From contig NZ_JACSQD010000004.1 of NCBI RefSeq assembly GCF_014836775.1, positions 294,748 through 358,747 on the forward strand: 64,000 nucleotides of DNA, given 5' to 3'. Shown one piece after another: positions 41,924 to 49,294 of this stretch; within the stretch, counting starts at the first letter, position 1, and each line of letters begins with the position of its first letter. The stretch comes from Arthrobacter gallicola. Lineage in GTDB: Bacteria > Actinomycetota > Actinomycetes > Actinomycetales > Micrococcaceae. The translations under genes were made by a program, and so were the position numbers. A model generated the notes under the pieces. That model worked only from the letters and a program-made list of their open reading frames with translations. It was not told the DNA's origin and did no database searches.

Positions 41924-42586
41924 TTAGGGAACTGCGGGAGAAACGGCGAATCCCGGCACCGGACGGGCCGGGTCTTCATCCTGTCCTTTTATCTGGGGCG
42001 CCGGCTGACGGCCCAGGTAGAAGGACAGGGCCAGGGCGGCGGTACCGGCCAGCGCCATGGCGGCAGCCGTTCCGGCATTCGAAACGTAGGCACCTGTCAG
42101 CAGAAGGAAAGCGGGAAGTGTGGCTGTGAGCTGACCGCCGATGGCGGCGAACCATCCAGTGACCCGGGTCAGCGGTTCACGGCCCAGGGCAAGGACCAAG
42201 AAAAACAGCAGCCACAAAACTGCCCACAGATACCAGATCACTCCGAACACAGGGTCGGAGACCAAGGTGAACTGCAGCGTCCCGATCACGACGGCGCTGA
42301 CGGCCACGAAGAGGGAAAACCAGCCCAGTCCCTCCGGCCCCACACCGGTGACCTGTGTCAGGCCAACGTAGAGATAGGTAAAACCGAAGAGGTACAACCC
42401 TGCGGCCGCGAAGGTCACGGCTGGGTCGCCCTCGGCCTGGATAAGGATCACGGTCGGGAAAATGACCTGCATTCCACCCACGAAGAAGTTCAGCGGTGCA
42501 GCCGATTTTCCCGGGATGAGGCCCAGAAGCATAAGTCCGTTGATCAGCAGTACAGCACCAACGTAAAGCAAGCCAACACTGGCCAT
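41924..42586 (-). CDS. AmiS/UreI-family amide/urea channel
   Basis: 220 residues, six membrane helices. The N terminus VGLLYVGAVLLINGLMLLGL and LYLFGFTYLYVGL are characteristic of the AmiS/UreI family, which lets short-chain amides or urea cross the membrane. The last 30 residues are a polar tail. It is the first gene of the formamide operon. Three 25-base repeats lie 80-150 bases upstream. Confidence 0.92.
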   Translation of the reverse strand: MASVGLLYVGAVLLINGLMLLGLIPGKSAAPLNFFVGGMQVIFPTVILIQAEGDPAVTFAAAGLYLFGFTYLYVGLTQVTGVGPEGLGWFSLFVAVSAVVIGTLQFTLVSDPVFGVIWYLWAVLWLLFFLVLALGREPLTRVTGWFAAIGGQLTATLPAFLLLTGAYVSNAGTAAAMALAGTAALALSFYLGRQPAPQIKGQDEDPARPVPGFAVSPAVP

Positions 42587-42665
42587 ATTTGCTCCGTTGC
42601 AAATAGAATTTCGCCGCTGGACTTTAGTGCCGCGGGGGTTCCGGTAGGAATGGGGGCCATATTCT

Positions 42666-42734
42666 GGGTCGAATCAGCTTATGAGTCTGGGGTCGAATCA
42701 GCATATGAGCCCGGGGGTCGAATCAGCTTATGAA
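42666..42734. repeat. three tandem 24-25-base repeats upstream of amiS
   Basis: Units start at 42666, 42690 and 42715, each beginning GGGTCGAATCAGCTTATGA (the middle copy has one A for T) and followed by a variable TCTGG/CCCGG spacer. The spacing is 24-25 bases. They could be operator sites for the formamide operon or the trace of a transposon end near the adjacent truncated gene. Confidence 0.8.
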
Positions 42735-42839
42735 GGTTTGCAGAACCCGTCAATGATGTCCTGCGATGTTATGAGGGACATTTCCCAGCGAAGGGACATC
42801 CGTGAGTAACAACGGTGGGGGTCCCCTGTCCTTTCCGTC

Positions 42840-43037
42840 GTGAAAACCCGCTTCGCCCAGGCCATGTATGAGGGCAGGGAGGAGCGGGTGGCTGCTGCCT
42901 ACCCGTTGGGCAGGCTCGGAAGCCCCGCCGATGTGGCTGCCGGCGCGGCGTTCCTGGCCTCCGACGACGCCGCCTGGATGACTGGTCAGGTACTGACGCT
43001 CGACGGCGGGCTCCTGGCAGTCGGCGGCACCGCCTGA
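42840..43037 (+). pseudogene. C-terminal fragment of a short-chain dehydrogenase (SDR)
   Basis: 65 residues in frame ([20 protein letters not shown] ... [16 protein letters not shown]). This is the last quarter of a classical SDR, from the PG-x-VKT-x-F segment to the conserved [12 protein letters not shown] end. The Rossmann fold and the Tyr-Lys active site are missing and no SDR-like sequence lies upstream, so the gene was cut at about 42838. It is next to the three 25-base repeats. A short translated protein is possible but could not be an SDR. Confidence 0.82.
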
Positions 43038-43082
43038 GCTCGGGAAGAGCCACGGGACGGCCGTGCCGGTGCTGCGCGTTCT

Positions 43083-44120
43083 TTAGGGAACGACGACAGC
43101 CCGCCCGATCAGCTGGTTATTCTTCAGCTTCTCGTATGCCTCCGGTGCCCTCTCCAGCGGGAAGACCTCGGTATGCACGTTGATGGCTCCGTCCCGGGCC
43201 AGCTCCAGCACTTCGAAAAGCTCGGTGCGCGAACCCCAATACGGTGAACGGATGGTCGTCTCCCAGGACGACGTCGCTGCAAGCCCCACGGGCAGCGTTC
43301 CGGACCCCACGCCCACCAGCACCTGATCACCCTGGGAACGGACCATGGCCTGGCCCAGGTCCAGGGTGGCCTGCGTGGTCACGAAGTCAAAGACGGCGTC
43401 GACGCCGAGCCCGCTGGTCAGGTCCTTGATCATGTCCACGGCTCCCGGCTCCGAAGGAAAGGAGTACTGCGCGCCGACGGAGGCGGCAAGATCCAGCTTT
43501 GCCCTGTCGACATCGAGCGCAACGACAGTGGTGGGGGTCAGCGAGCGCAGGATCTGGATGGCCACATGACCCAGCCCGCCAACCCCGATCACAACGGCTG
43601 TCGATCCGGAGTGCAGTTTCTCGAGGGATCCCTTGATTGCGTGGTACGGGGTCAACCCGGCATCCGTCAGCGCTACGTTCCGCACTGGGTCCAGCTCGCC
43701 CAGCGGCACCAGGTGCCGGGCGCTGTCCACCACAAGGTATTCCGCCATGGCTCCGGGTGCACCAAGACCGGGAGGGGCGATGCCATATTGGCCGGAGTTG
43801 CGGCAGTAGTTCTCCCGCCCGGACGAACACTCGTAGCAAAGGCCGCAGCCCCATGGCCCGTACACGGCCATGGCCTGTCCCTCTTCGATGTATTTCACTC
43901 CGGCGCCGATCTTGTCCACCACCCCGGCAGCTTCGTGGCCCAGGGTCAGCGGCAGCCCGTACTCGTATTGGTCCTCCGGCAGCGACATAATGAACTCGTC
44001 CGAATGGCATACCCCGGCTGCGGTGATCTTCAGCCGGATCTGTCCCGGCCCCGGCTCAGGAGTTTCGATGTCAACGACCTCCGGGGCGGCGCCCAAGCTG
44101 CGGTACTGAAGAGCCTTCAT
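43083..44120 (-). CDS. zinc-dependent NAD(P) alcohol dehydrogenase
   Basis: 345 residues, MDR family. Catalytic zinc ligands are in GVCHSDE and GHEAAG; the structural zinc cysteines in CGLCYECSSGRENYC are all present. The Rossmann motif is VIGVGGLGHVAIQILRSL. It resembles propanol-preferring AdhA-type enzymes. ATG 44118-44120 has GGAG six bases upstream. It stands alone behind the SDR fragment. Confidence 0.9.
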   Translation of the reverse strand: MKALQYRSLGAAPEVVDIETPEPGPGQIRLKITAAGVCHSDEFIMSLPEDQYEYGLPLTLGHEAAGVVDKIGAGVKYIEEGQAMAVYGPWGCGLCYECSSGRENYCRNSGQYGIAPPGLGAPGAMAEYLVVDSARHLVPLGELDPVRNVALTDAGLTPYHAIKGSLEKLHSGSTAVVIGVGGLGHVAIQILRSLTPTTVVALDVDRAKLDLAASVGAQYSFPSEPGAVDMIKDLTSGLGVDAVFDFVTTQATLDLGQAMVRSQGDQVLVGVGSGTLPVGLAATSSWETTIRSPYWGSRTELFEVLELARDGAINVHTEVFPLERAPEAYEKLKNNQLIGRAVVVP

Positions 44121-44215
44121 GGCGTACTCCGTTCTCCGCACCAGCAGATCCCGCCAGCACGGGTGGATGGATTAGCCCTTTAAGCGTGGCACCGATCCTT
44201 CATTTACACAGCCCC

Positions 44216-44235
44216 TGAGGGCCGTCCAGCCCTCA
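44216..44235 (-). terminator. small hairpin after the MFS small-subunit gene
   Basis: TGAGGGC (44216-44222) pairs with GCCCTCA (44229-44235) around a six-base loop, 16 bases after the small-subunit stop. No T run follows; a moderate candidate. Confidence 0.5.
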
Positions 44236-44250
44236 ACCGCGGCGGCCGGG

Positions 44251-44352
44251 TCAGCCGAAGAGCGCGGCGGCCTTGGTCAGCGTCTGGAAAATACCGTAGG
44301 CCAGCGGGACTCCCACCAGCAGCCAGCTGATAACGAGTTTTGCGTTGTTCAC
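44251..44352 (-). CDS. small membrane subunit of the MFS transporter (33 residues)
   Basis: The frame GTG 44350-44352 to TGA 44251-44253 encodes a 33-residue peptide: MNNAKLVISWLLVGVPLAYG, then IFQTLTKAAALFG. It is one membrane helix with a small loop. Its GTG overlaps the stop of the large MFS gene (GTGA), and GGAGGG sits just upstream, so translation is coupled. Short proteins of just this kind and position accompany OFA-family transporters in actinobacteria and are annotated as MFS transporter small subunits. The partnership is inferred from position and family; the peptide itself is read directly. Confidence 0.8.
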   Translation of the reverse strand: MNNAKLVISWLLVGVPLAYGIFQTLTKAAALFG

Positions 44353-45812
44353 CGGTTCCCTCCTTCCACATTGAGATCGAGGCTGGGATCCAGGCTGGAC
44401 GCGGCGCTGTCGGATGCGGGGCTGTCGGATACGGGACTGTCGGCCCGGGCCGGAGCTTTGGCCGGTTCATGGAACCTGTCCGAGACCGGCTGGATCAGCA
44501 GGTTTGCGATGAAGCCGACGATCAGGAGCCCAACCATGGTCAGCAGGGCCGGCTGATAGGCCTGGGCCGTCAGTTCACCGGGGGTGCCCTGGGCGTCCAG
44601 GAAGGAGTTCACGATCAGCGGTCCGGCAATTCCCGCCGCCGACCAGGCAGTGAGCAGACGGCCGTGAATTGCACCGACTTGGAAGGTTCCGAAGAGGTCC
44701 CGCAGGTAAGCCGGTACCGTCGCGAAGCCGCCGCCGTAGAAGGAGAGGATAACGAAGGCCAGCAGCACGTAAAGGATGGTTGACGAGGAGCCGAACATCG
44801 CCAGCAGCACATAGCAGACCGCCCCGGCTCCGAGGTAGACCATGTAGATCCGTTTCCGGCCGATCGCGTCGGACGTGGCGGACCAGACGAACCGCCCGCC
44901 CATGTTGCCGATCGACAGTAGTCCCACAAAGCCGCCTGCGACGGCTGCGGTGACCAGGGAGACGCCGTCGGGCTGGCGGAAGAAATCCTGGATCATGGGG
45001 GCAGCCTGCTCCAGGATGCCGATACCTGCTGTGACGTTGCAGAACAGGACAATCCACACCAGCCAGAACTGGCGGCTCTTGATGGCGTTCGCCGCCGAGA
45101 CGTTGGCCGTGGTGACCAGCGGTTTTTTGGCGATGCTGGCGGGGTCGAACCCGGCGGGCTTCCAGTCGTCCGCCGGGACCCGGATGCTCCATGCCCCGTA
45201 GAGCATATACAGCAGATAGATGACGCCGAAGGTAATGAAGAGCTTCCCAACCGCTTCGCCGCTGGCCACCCAGCCGTCGGTCCCGGAGTTCGGATCGTAG
45301 AAGGCCAGCAGCGCCGAGGAGAGCGGGCTGGCGATCAGTGCGCCCCCGCCGAATCCCATGATGGCCATTCCAGTGGCCAGGCCGGGCCGGTCCGGGAACC
45401 ACTTGATCAGGGTGGATACCGGGGAGATGTACCCGATGCCCAGCCCAATGCCGCCCAGGAAGCCGTAGCCGAGGTAAACCAGCCAGAGCTGCCCGGTGAA
45501 GATTCCCAGGGCGCCGACCATAAAGCCGCCGGACCAGAACAGTGCGGAGACGAACATTGCCTTGCGCGGACCGTTGCGGTCCACCCAGGTGCCCATGACC
45601 GCCGCGGAGAGACCAAGCATCACGATCGCCACGGAGAAGATCACACCGATTTGGGTCAGGCTGGCGTCGAAATACTGGACCAGGGCGGTCTTGTAGACGC
45701 TGGTGGCGTAGGCCTGGCCTATGCAGAGGTGGACGGCGAGCGCCGCCGGCGGGATGAGCCACCGGTTAAAGCCCGGCGGGGCGATGGTGCGTTCACGGTC
45801 CAGCCAGCTCAT
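44349..45812 (-). CDS. OFA-family MFS transporter (oxalate/formate antiporter-like)
   Basis: 487 residues, 12 membrane helices. Opening FNRWLIPPAALAVHLCIGQAYATSVYK and GFLGGIGLGIGYISPVSTLIKWFPDRPGLATG are typical of the oxalate/formate antiporter family. The C-terminal tail is a repetitive Ser/Asp/Pro segment (DSPVSDSPASDSAASSLDPS). ATG 45810-45812 has TTGGAG five bases upstream. It is coupled to the 33-residue small-subunit gene. Transport of formate or another small anion is plausible, and formamidase nearby makes formate, but the genes are not in one operon. Confidence 0.88.
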   Translation of the reverse strand: MSWLDRERTIAPPGFNRWLIPPAALAVHLCIGQAYATSVYKTALVQYFDASLTQIGVIFSVAIVMLGLSAAVMGTWVDRNGPRKAMFVSALFWSGGFMVGALGIFTGQLWLVYLGYGFLGGIGLGIGYISPVSTLIKWFPDRPGLATGMAIMGFGGGALIASPLSSALLAFYDPNSGTDGWVASGEAVGKLFITFGVIYLLYMLYGAWSIRVPADDWKPAGFDPASIAKKPLVTTANVSAANAIKSRQFWLVWIVLFCNVTAGIGILEQAAPMIQDFFRQPDGVSLVTAAVAGGFVGLLSIGNMGGRFVWSATSDAIGRKRIYMVYLGAGAVCYVLLAMFGSSSTILYVLLAFVILSFYGGGFATVPAYLRDLFGTFQVGAIHGRLLTAWSAAGIAGPLIVNSFLDAQGTPGELTAQAYQPALLTMVGLLIVGFIANLLIQPVSDRFHEPAKAPARADSPVSDSPASDSAASSLDPSLDLNVEGGNR

Positions 45813-46043
45813 CCGAACTCCAATGTTCTTCCAGCGGTTTGGTTGCCGGCGCCGCCAAGACGGCGCCGGCATGCGCCCCAGCATGCTTGATTTCGCCGGA
45901 CCGCGCTGCCCGACACGCCGTCCGGCTCTGAGGTACCCCGCGACCCGCACTGAAACCCGCGGCGGAGAAGAAAGTCAGCTGCACTTTGGAGGACATCCGG
46001 TGTTTCTTTCACCCGCAGGCGCACCGGTCGTAAAGTTCATGGC

Positions 46044-46697
46044 ATGCATGACCACCCCGCAGCGCCCCCGCCGGATCAGTTCTGGGACGGTTTCTACCGG
46101 GAACGCGACCAGGTCTGGAGCGGCAACCCCAACGCCCTGCTGGTCCGGGAGGCCGCCGCTCTCCACCCGGGCAGGGCTCTTGATCTCGGCTGCGGCGAGG
46201 GAGCCGACGCCGTCTGGCTGGCACGGCAGGGCTGGAGGGTCACCGGCGTCGACATTTCCGCCGTCGCACTGGAGCGGGCAGCCGCCCATGCGGTGCAAGC
46301 CGGGGTTGATGACCTGGTGACCTGGGTGCGAGCGGATCTTGCCGATTGGGCGCTGAGCGATCCGGACACTGATCCCGGTTATGACCTGGTCTGCGCGCAG
46401 TTCCTGCACTCGCCCGCCGAACTTCCCCGAGATGCCATCCTGCACCGGGCTATGGCCGCCGTCGCTCCGCGGGGACGGCTGCTCGTGGTTGGGCACCAGG
46501 ATTTCCCGCCCTGGTCCAGCCATCCGGCGCCGGAGCCTGCCCTGCCAACGGCCGCTGAGCTGGCCGCAGCACTGAAGCTTGAGGAACAGGGCTGGGTGCT
46601 GGAAACAGCGGAACCGGTGCCGCGGACTGTCAAAGGCCCGGAGGGGCAGCAGGTGGTGCTCAACGACAACGTGCTGCGCGCCCGGCGCGGAGTCTGA
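46044..46697 (+). CDS. class I SAM-dependent methyltransferase, TehB-like
   Basis: 217 residues. Motif I is ALDLGCGEGADAVWLARQGW (SAM-binding GxGxG variant), followed by VTGVDISAVALERAAA with the acidic SAM-ribose residue. The opening FWDGFYRERDQVWSG is common in tellurite-resistance and thiopurine-type methyltransferases. The substrate is unknown. The 230-base gap before it (45813-46043) shows nothing definite. It converges with the thioesterase gene. Confidence 0.87.
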   Translation: MHDHPAAPPPDQFWDGFYRERDQVWSGNPNALLVREAAALHPGRALDLGCGEGADAVWLARQGWRVTGVDISAVALERAAAHAVQAGVDDLVTWVRADLADWALSDPDTDPGYDLVCAQFLHSPAELPRDAILHRAMAAVAPRGRLLVVGHQDFPPWSSHPAPEPALPTAAELAAALKLEEQGWVLETAEPVPRTVKGPEGQQVVLNDNVLRARRGV

Positions 46698-46721
46698 GCT
46701 CCCGCCGGGCCCAGCGCCGCC

Positions 46722-47294
46722 CTAGGCTGCCCAGGCGTGCGGTGCCGCGCGCCGCGCTCCGGGCAGCGCAACATTTTCCCGCCACTCCGTGATCCAGTCA
46801 GGGAGCACCAGATCCTCCGGGGGCCGCCGCCCGGCGGCCTTGAAGATCTCCTCATTCGTGACGGGACCCTGCTTGGACACCATCCGGGTCGCGATGAAGG
46901 CGCTGGCGTAGATCTCGCCGTCGGCCACCATCCGCTGCTCAAAGTAGATCGCCCGCTCATCGAAGCCGATAATCCGGGTCTCGATGGAGTAGCGCTGCCA
47001 GGGCGCCAGCGATTTGCGGAAGCTGATGGTCTCGTTGCTGACCACTGGTCCCCACCCGTTCCGCCGCATTTTCGTCCAGAAGCCGCTGCGGATCATGAGG
47101 TCGAACCGGCCCAGGTCCATCAGCGAGAGGTACATGCCGTTATTGACGTGGTTGGCGATATCAAGGTCGGTCGGCAGGACACGCATCGGCAGGGAGGATG
47201 CATCGAAAATGTCGAGTTTCGGCCTGCGCCGGCGGGCAGTCAGCAACAGCAGCAGGGTACGGAAGATCAGGTGCATGGCGCTCATATTACCCAT
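46722..47294 (-). CDS. hot-dog-fold thioesterase-like protein (THEM6/4HBT type)
   Basis: 190 residues. A hydrophobic N terminus (MHLIFRTLLLLLTA) precedes the hot-dog domain with RVLPTDLDIANHVNNGMYLS (catalytic Asp in DxDxxxHVNN) and FRKSLAPWQRYSIETRIIGFDE. The pattern fits acyl-CoA thioesterases of the THEM6/FcoT-like branch. Three in-frame ATGs at 47294, 47285 and 47276 are possible starts; none has a strong ribosome site. Confidence 0.83.
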   Translation of the reverse strand: MGNMSAMHLIFRTLLLLLTARRRRPKLDIFDASSLPMRVLPTDLDIANHVNNGMYLSLMDLGRFDLMIRSGFWTKMRRNGWGPVVSNETISFRKSLAPWQRYSIETRIIGFDERAIYFEQRMVADGEIYASAFIATRMVSKQGPVTNEEIFKAAGRRPPEDLVLPDWITEWRENVALPGARRAAPHAWAA

Positions 47295-47402
47295 GAGTAA
47301 CTTGTTTGTCCGGAAGCAGCTCTCCGGACCCTTCCGCCGGGTCCCTAGATTCCCGCCGATTACCCGTTACACGGATGACCGCACAGTGCTAAGACGGTCG
47401 CC

Positions 47403-47615
47403 ATGAGTGATCAATTGAGGGTGGGCGACCGGGTGCGGTGGAACTCGCGTACGGGGGCGGTCACTGGGGAAATAACCGAGGTTCACACCTCCGACTTCGA
47501 GTTCATGGGCAGGCGCAGGCTGTGTTCGGAAGCCGAGCCGCAGTACAAGGTCCGCAGCGACGCAACCCAGCTGCATGCCGTACACCGGGGCGAAGCACTG
47601 CACCGGGTTTCCTAG
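47403..47615 (+). CDS. DUF2945 (HVA1/TUDOR-like) small protein
   Basis: 70 residues. The pattern VGDRVRWNSRTGAVTGEITE, then PQYKVRSDATQLHAVHRGEALHRV, matches DUF2945, a small beta barrel also called hypervirulence-associated Tudor domain. Cytoplasmic, function unknown. Its stop overlaps the end of the convergent MarR gene by four bases. Confidence 0.85.
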   Translation: MSDQLRVGDRVRWNSRTGAVTGEITEVHTSDFEFMGRRRLCSEAEPQYKVRSDATQLHAVHRGEALHRVS

Positions 47616-48082
47616 CCCTTCTGGACACCCTGGTAGGGATCGCTGATCTCACGCAGTTTCTGCAGCGTATCGCGCAGCCGGGCATAGGCTGCGCTCCCCA
47701 CGTGTGCGCGCCACTCCGCTTCAACGGCCTGTACGGTCTCCGCTGCCACCGCGACTGCGGCTGTGCCGCGTTCCGCCACGCAGACCAGACGCGCCCGGGC
47801 ATCAGTCGGGTCAGGAATCCGACGGACGTAGCCCGCGGTTTCGAGAGCCTGCACCAGAACCGCGGCAGTCTGCTTGCTGACCCGCGCCTGCTCGGCGAGC
47901 GCGGTCAGACGGGTCCCCTCGGCGCCGATCCGCTGGAACACCCGGCCCTGCGCCAGGGTGAGATCAGTGAACCCGGCCTCCTGCACGGCCTGGAAGACCC
48001 GCGCTTCCATCTCCCGGTACGGCAGGTAGAGCAACAAGCCAGTGTTGGGTTCTCCCGGTGCGGGCGCGGCTCGATTGGTCAT
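47612..48082 (-). CDS. MarR-family transcriptional regulator
   Basis: 156 residues. The winged helix is LTALAEQARVSKQTAAVLVQALETAGYVRRIPDPTDARARLV. The wing DPTDARARLV and the N-terminal dimer helix are typical. It is divergent from the mycothiol-type enzyme gene across 75 bases that hold paired TTTAGTCAG repeats, its likely operator. Confidence 0.9.
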   Translation of the reverse strand: MTNRAAPAPGEPNTGLLLYLPYREMEARVFQAVQEAGFTDLTLAQGRVFQRIGAEGTRLTALAEQARVSKQTAAVLVQALETAGYVRRIPDPTDARARLVCVAERGTAAVAVAAETVQAVEAEWRAHVGSAAYARLRDTLQKLREISDPYQGVQKG

Positions 48083-48096
48083 GGAAATCTCTCGAC

Positions 48097-48128
48097 TTTA
48101 GTCAGTAAAACTGATTGAATTTAGTCAG
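48097..48128. promoter_or_regulatory. candidate MarR operator in a divergent promoter
   Basis: TTTAGTCAG occurs at 48097-48105 and 48120-48128. Between them AGTCAGT (48100-48106) and ACTGATT (48110-48116) form a near-perfect inverted repeat. The position between divergent genes suits MarR autoregulation. Confidence 0.6.
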
Positions 48129-48156
48129 ATTCTAGTACTACTTCCCGGAGGCAGCC

Positions 48157-48831
48157 ATGGGAAGGGACACAACTAACGATCAGCTGTGGCACTGGATCCA
48201 CAGCGAACGACGCCGCCTGCTCAGCTTGCTGGAGTCGCTCAGCGCCGCCCAGTGGTCAGCCGCCAGCCTCTGCGCCGGCTGGAGCGTGACCGAGGTCGCC
48301 GCGCACGTCGCGTCCTCCGCTGGCAGCCGACCCATCGACGTCGTACGCGCGATGATGCGCGGACACGGGAACTTCAACCGGGCAATTTACCTGGAAGGCA
48401 GGCGCCTCGGGGCCCGCGGGCCGGCCGCCGTACTGGCGGAGCTCCGCCGTTTTGATGGCTCCCTGTCGCACCCGCTTTTCACCACGCGCTGGGACCCGCT
48501 GGTTGATGTCCTTGTCCACGGCCAGGACATCGCGCTCCCGCTGGGACTGGACCTGCCCATGCCCCCGCAGGCTGCCGCCGCGGCCGCCGGCCATGTCTGG
48601 TCCACGCCTTTTCCGTTCCGTGCCCGGCACCGGCTGCGCGGCCTCCGACTGGCCGCCACCGATGCAGATTGGTCCGCCGGCAGCGGCGCTGCCGTCCATG
48701 GACCCATCAGCGCCCTGCTGCTCCTGATGACCGGCCGCACCGCGCAGCTGGCACAGCTGGAGGGCGAAGGCGCCGCAGATCTATTCCGCCGGCAGCAGCC
48801 CTCCCGGCAGCAGCACTGGAGAAAATCATGA
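48157..48831 (+). CDS. mycothiol-dependent maleylpyruvate isomerase-type protein (DinB fold)
   Basis: 224 residues. The opening LLSLLESLSAAQWSAASLCAGWSVTEVAAHV and VDVLVHGQDIALPLG carry the histidines of the metal-binding four-helix DinB/MDMPI fold. Members use mycothiol as cosubstrate for isomerisation or detoxification; the substrate here is unknown. It is followed by a DUF1304 gene with an ATGA overlap, so the pair is an operon, likely controlled by the divergent MarR. Confidence 0.85.
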   Translation: MGRDTTNDQLWHWIHSERRRLLSLLESLSAAQWSAASLCAGWSVTEVAAHVASSAGSRPIDVVRAMMRGHGNFNRAIYLEGRRLGARGPAAVLAELRRFDGSLSHPLFTTRWDPLVDVLVHGQDIALPLGLDLPMPPQAAAAAAGHVWSTPFPFRARHRLRGLRLAATDADWSAGSGAAVHGPISALLLLMTGRTAQLAQLEGEGAADLFRRQQPSRQQHWRKS

Positions 48832-49208
48832 ATGCCCTTGCCCAGCTCCTGACCGGTTTGATGGCGCTCGTCCTGGCAACCATGTGGGTCCTTGAAACGT
48901 TCTTCAACGGATCACAAAAGCTCTACCCCATCTTCCGCACCGACCCCGGGAACGTCGCAGCCGTGCGGATGTGGGCTGTGAACGTCGGATTCGTGAACCT
49001 CTGCTTCGCTGGCGGCCTGGCGTCCGGACTGTTGCTGGTCACTTTCGGCAATGCGGCGGTCGGCTCCGGCATCCTGGCCTTCTGCCTCATTAGCCAGGTG
49101 GTGCTCGGCGCGGTGCTTTTTGGTTCGAACCGCAGCCTCTGGCGCGGGGCGCTGGGCCAGTCGCTGGTGCCGCTGGCCGCGCTCCTCGCCTGGGCTGCCT
49201 TCGGCTGA
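48828..49208 (+). CDS. DUF1304 small membrane protein
   Basis: 126 residues, four membrane helices: LLTGLMALVLATMWVLETF, LCFAGGLASGLLLVTFG, LAFCLISQVVLGAVLFG and the final hydrophobic end. The pattern and length match DUF1304. The ATG overlaps the preceding stop (ATGA), and TGGAG lies six bases upstream. Function unknown; coexpression with a mycothiol-type enzyme under MarR suggests a role in stress or detoxification. Confidence 0.87.
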   Translation: MNALAQLLTGLMALVLATMWVLETFFNGSQKLYPIFRTDPGNVAAVRMWAVNVGFVNLCFAGGLASGLLLVTFGNAAVGSGILAFCLISQVVLGAVLFGSNRSLWRGALGQSLVPLAALLAWAAFG

Positions 49209-49223
49209 GCCTGGCGAACAAAA

Positions 49224-49263
49224 CAGCGACGGCGGCTCCCGCTTGGGGAAACCGCCGTCGCTG
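49224..49263. terminator. bidirectional terminator
   Basis: CAGCGACGGCGG (49224-49235) pairs perfectly with CCGCCGTCGCTG (49252-49263) between the convergent DUF1304 and APC permease genes. Confidence 0.8.
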
Positions 49264-49294
49264 ATCCGCTGCCCGGCAGCGCCGGAGCTGGGAG

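Noticed and set aside
42666..42734. CRISPR array
   Set aside because: Only three copies with 5-6-base variable parts and no cas genes; spacers are far too short.
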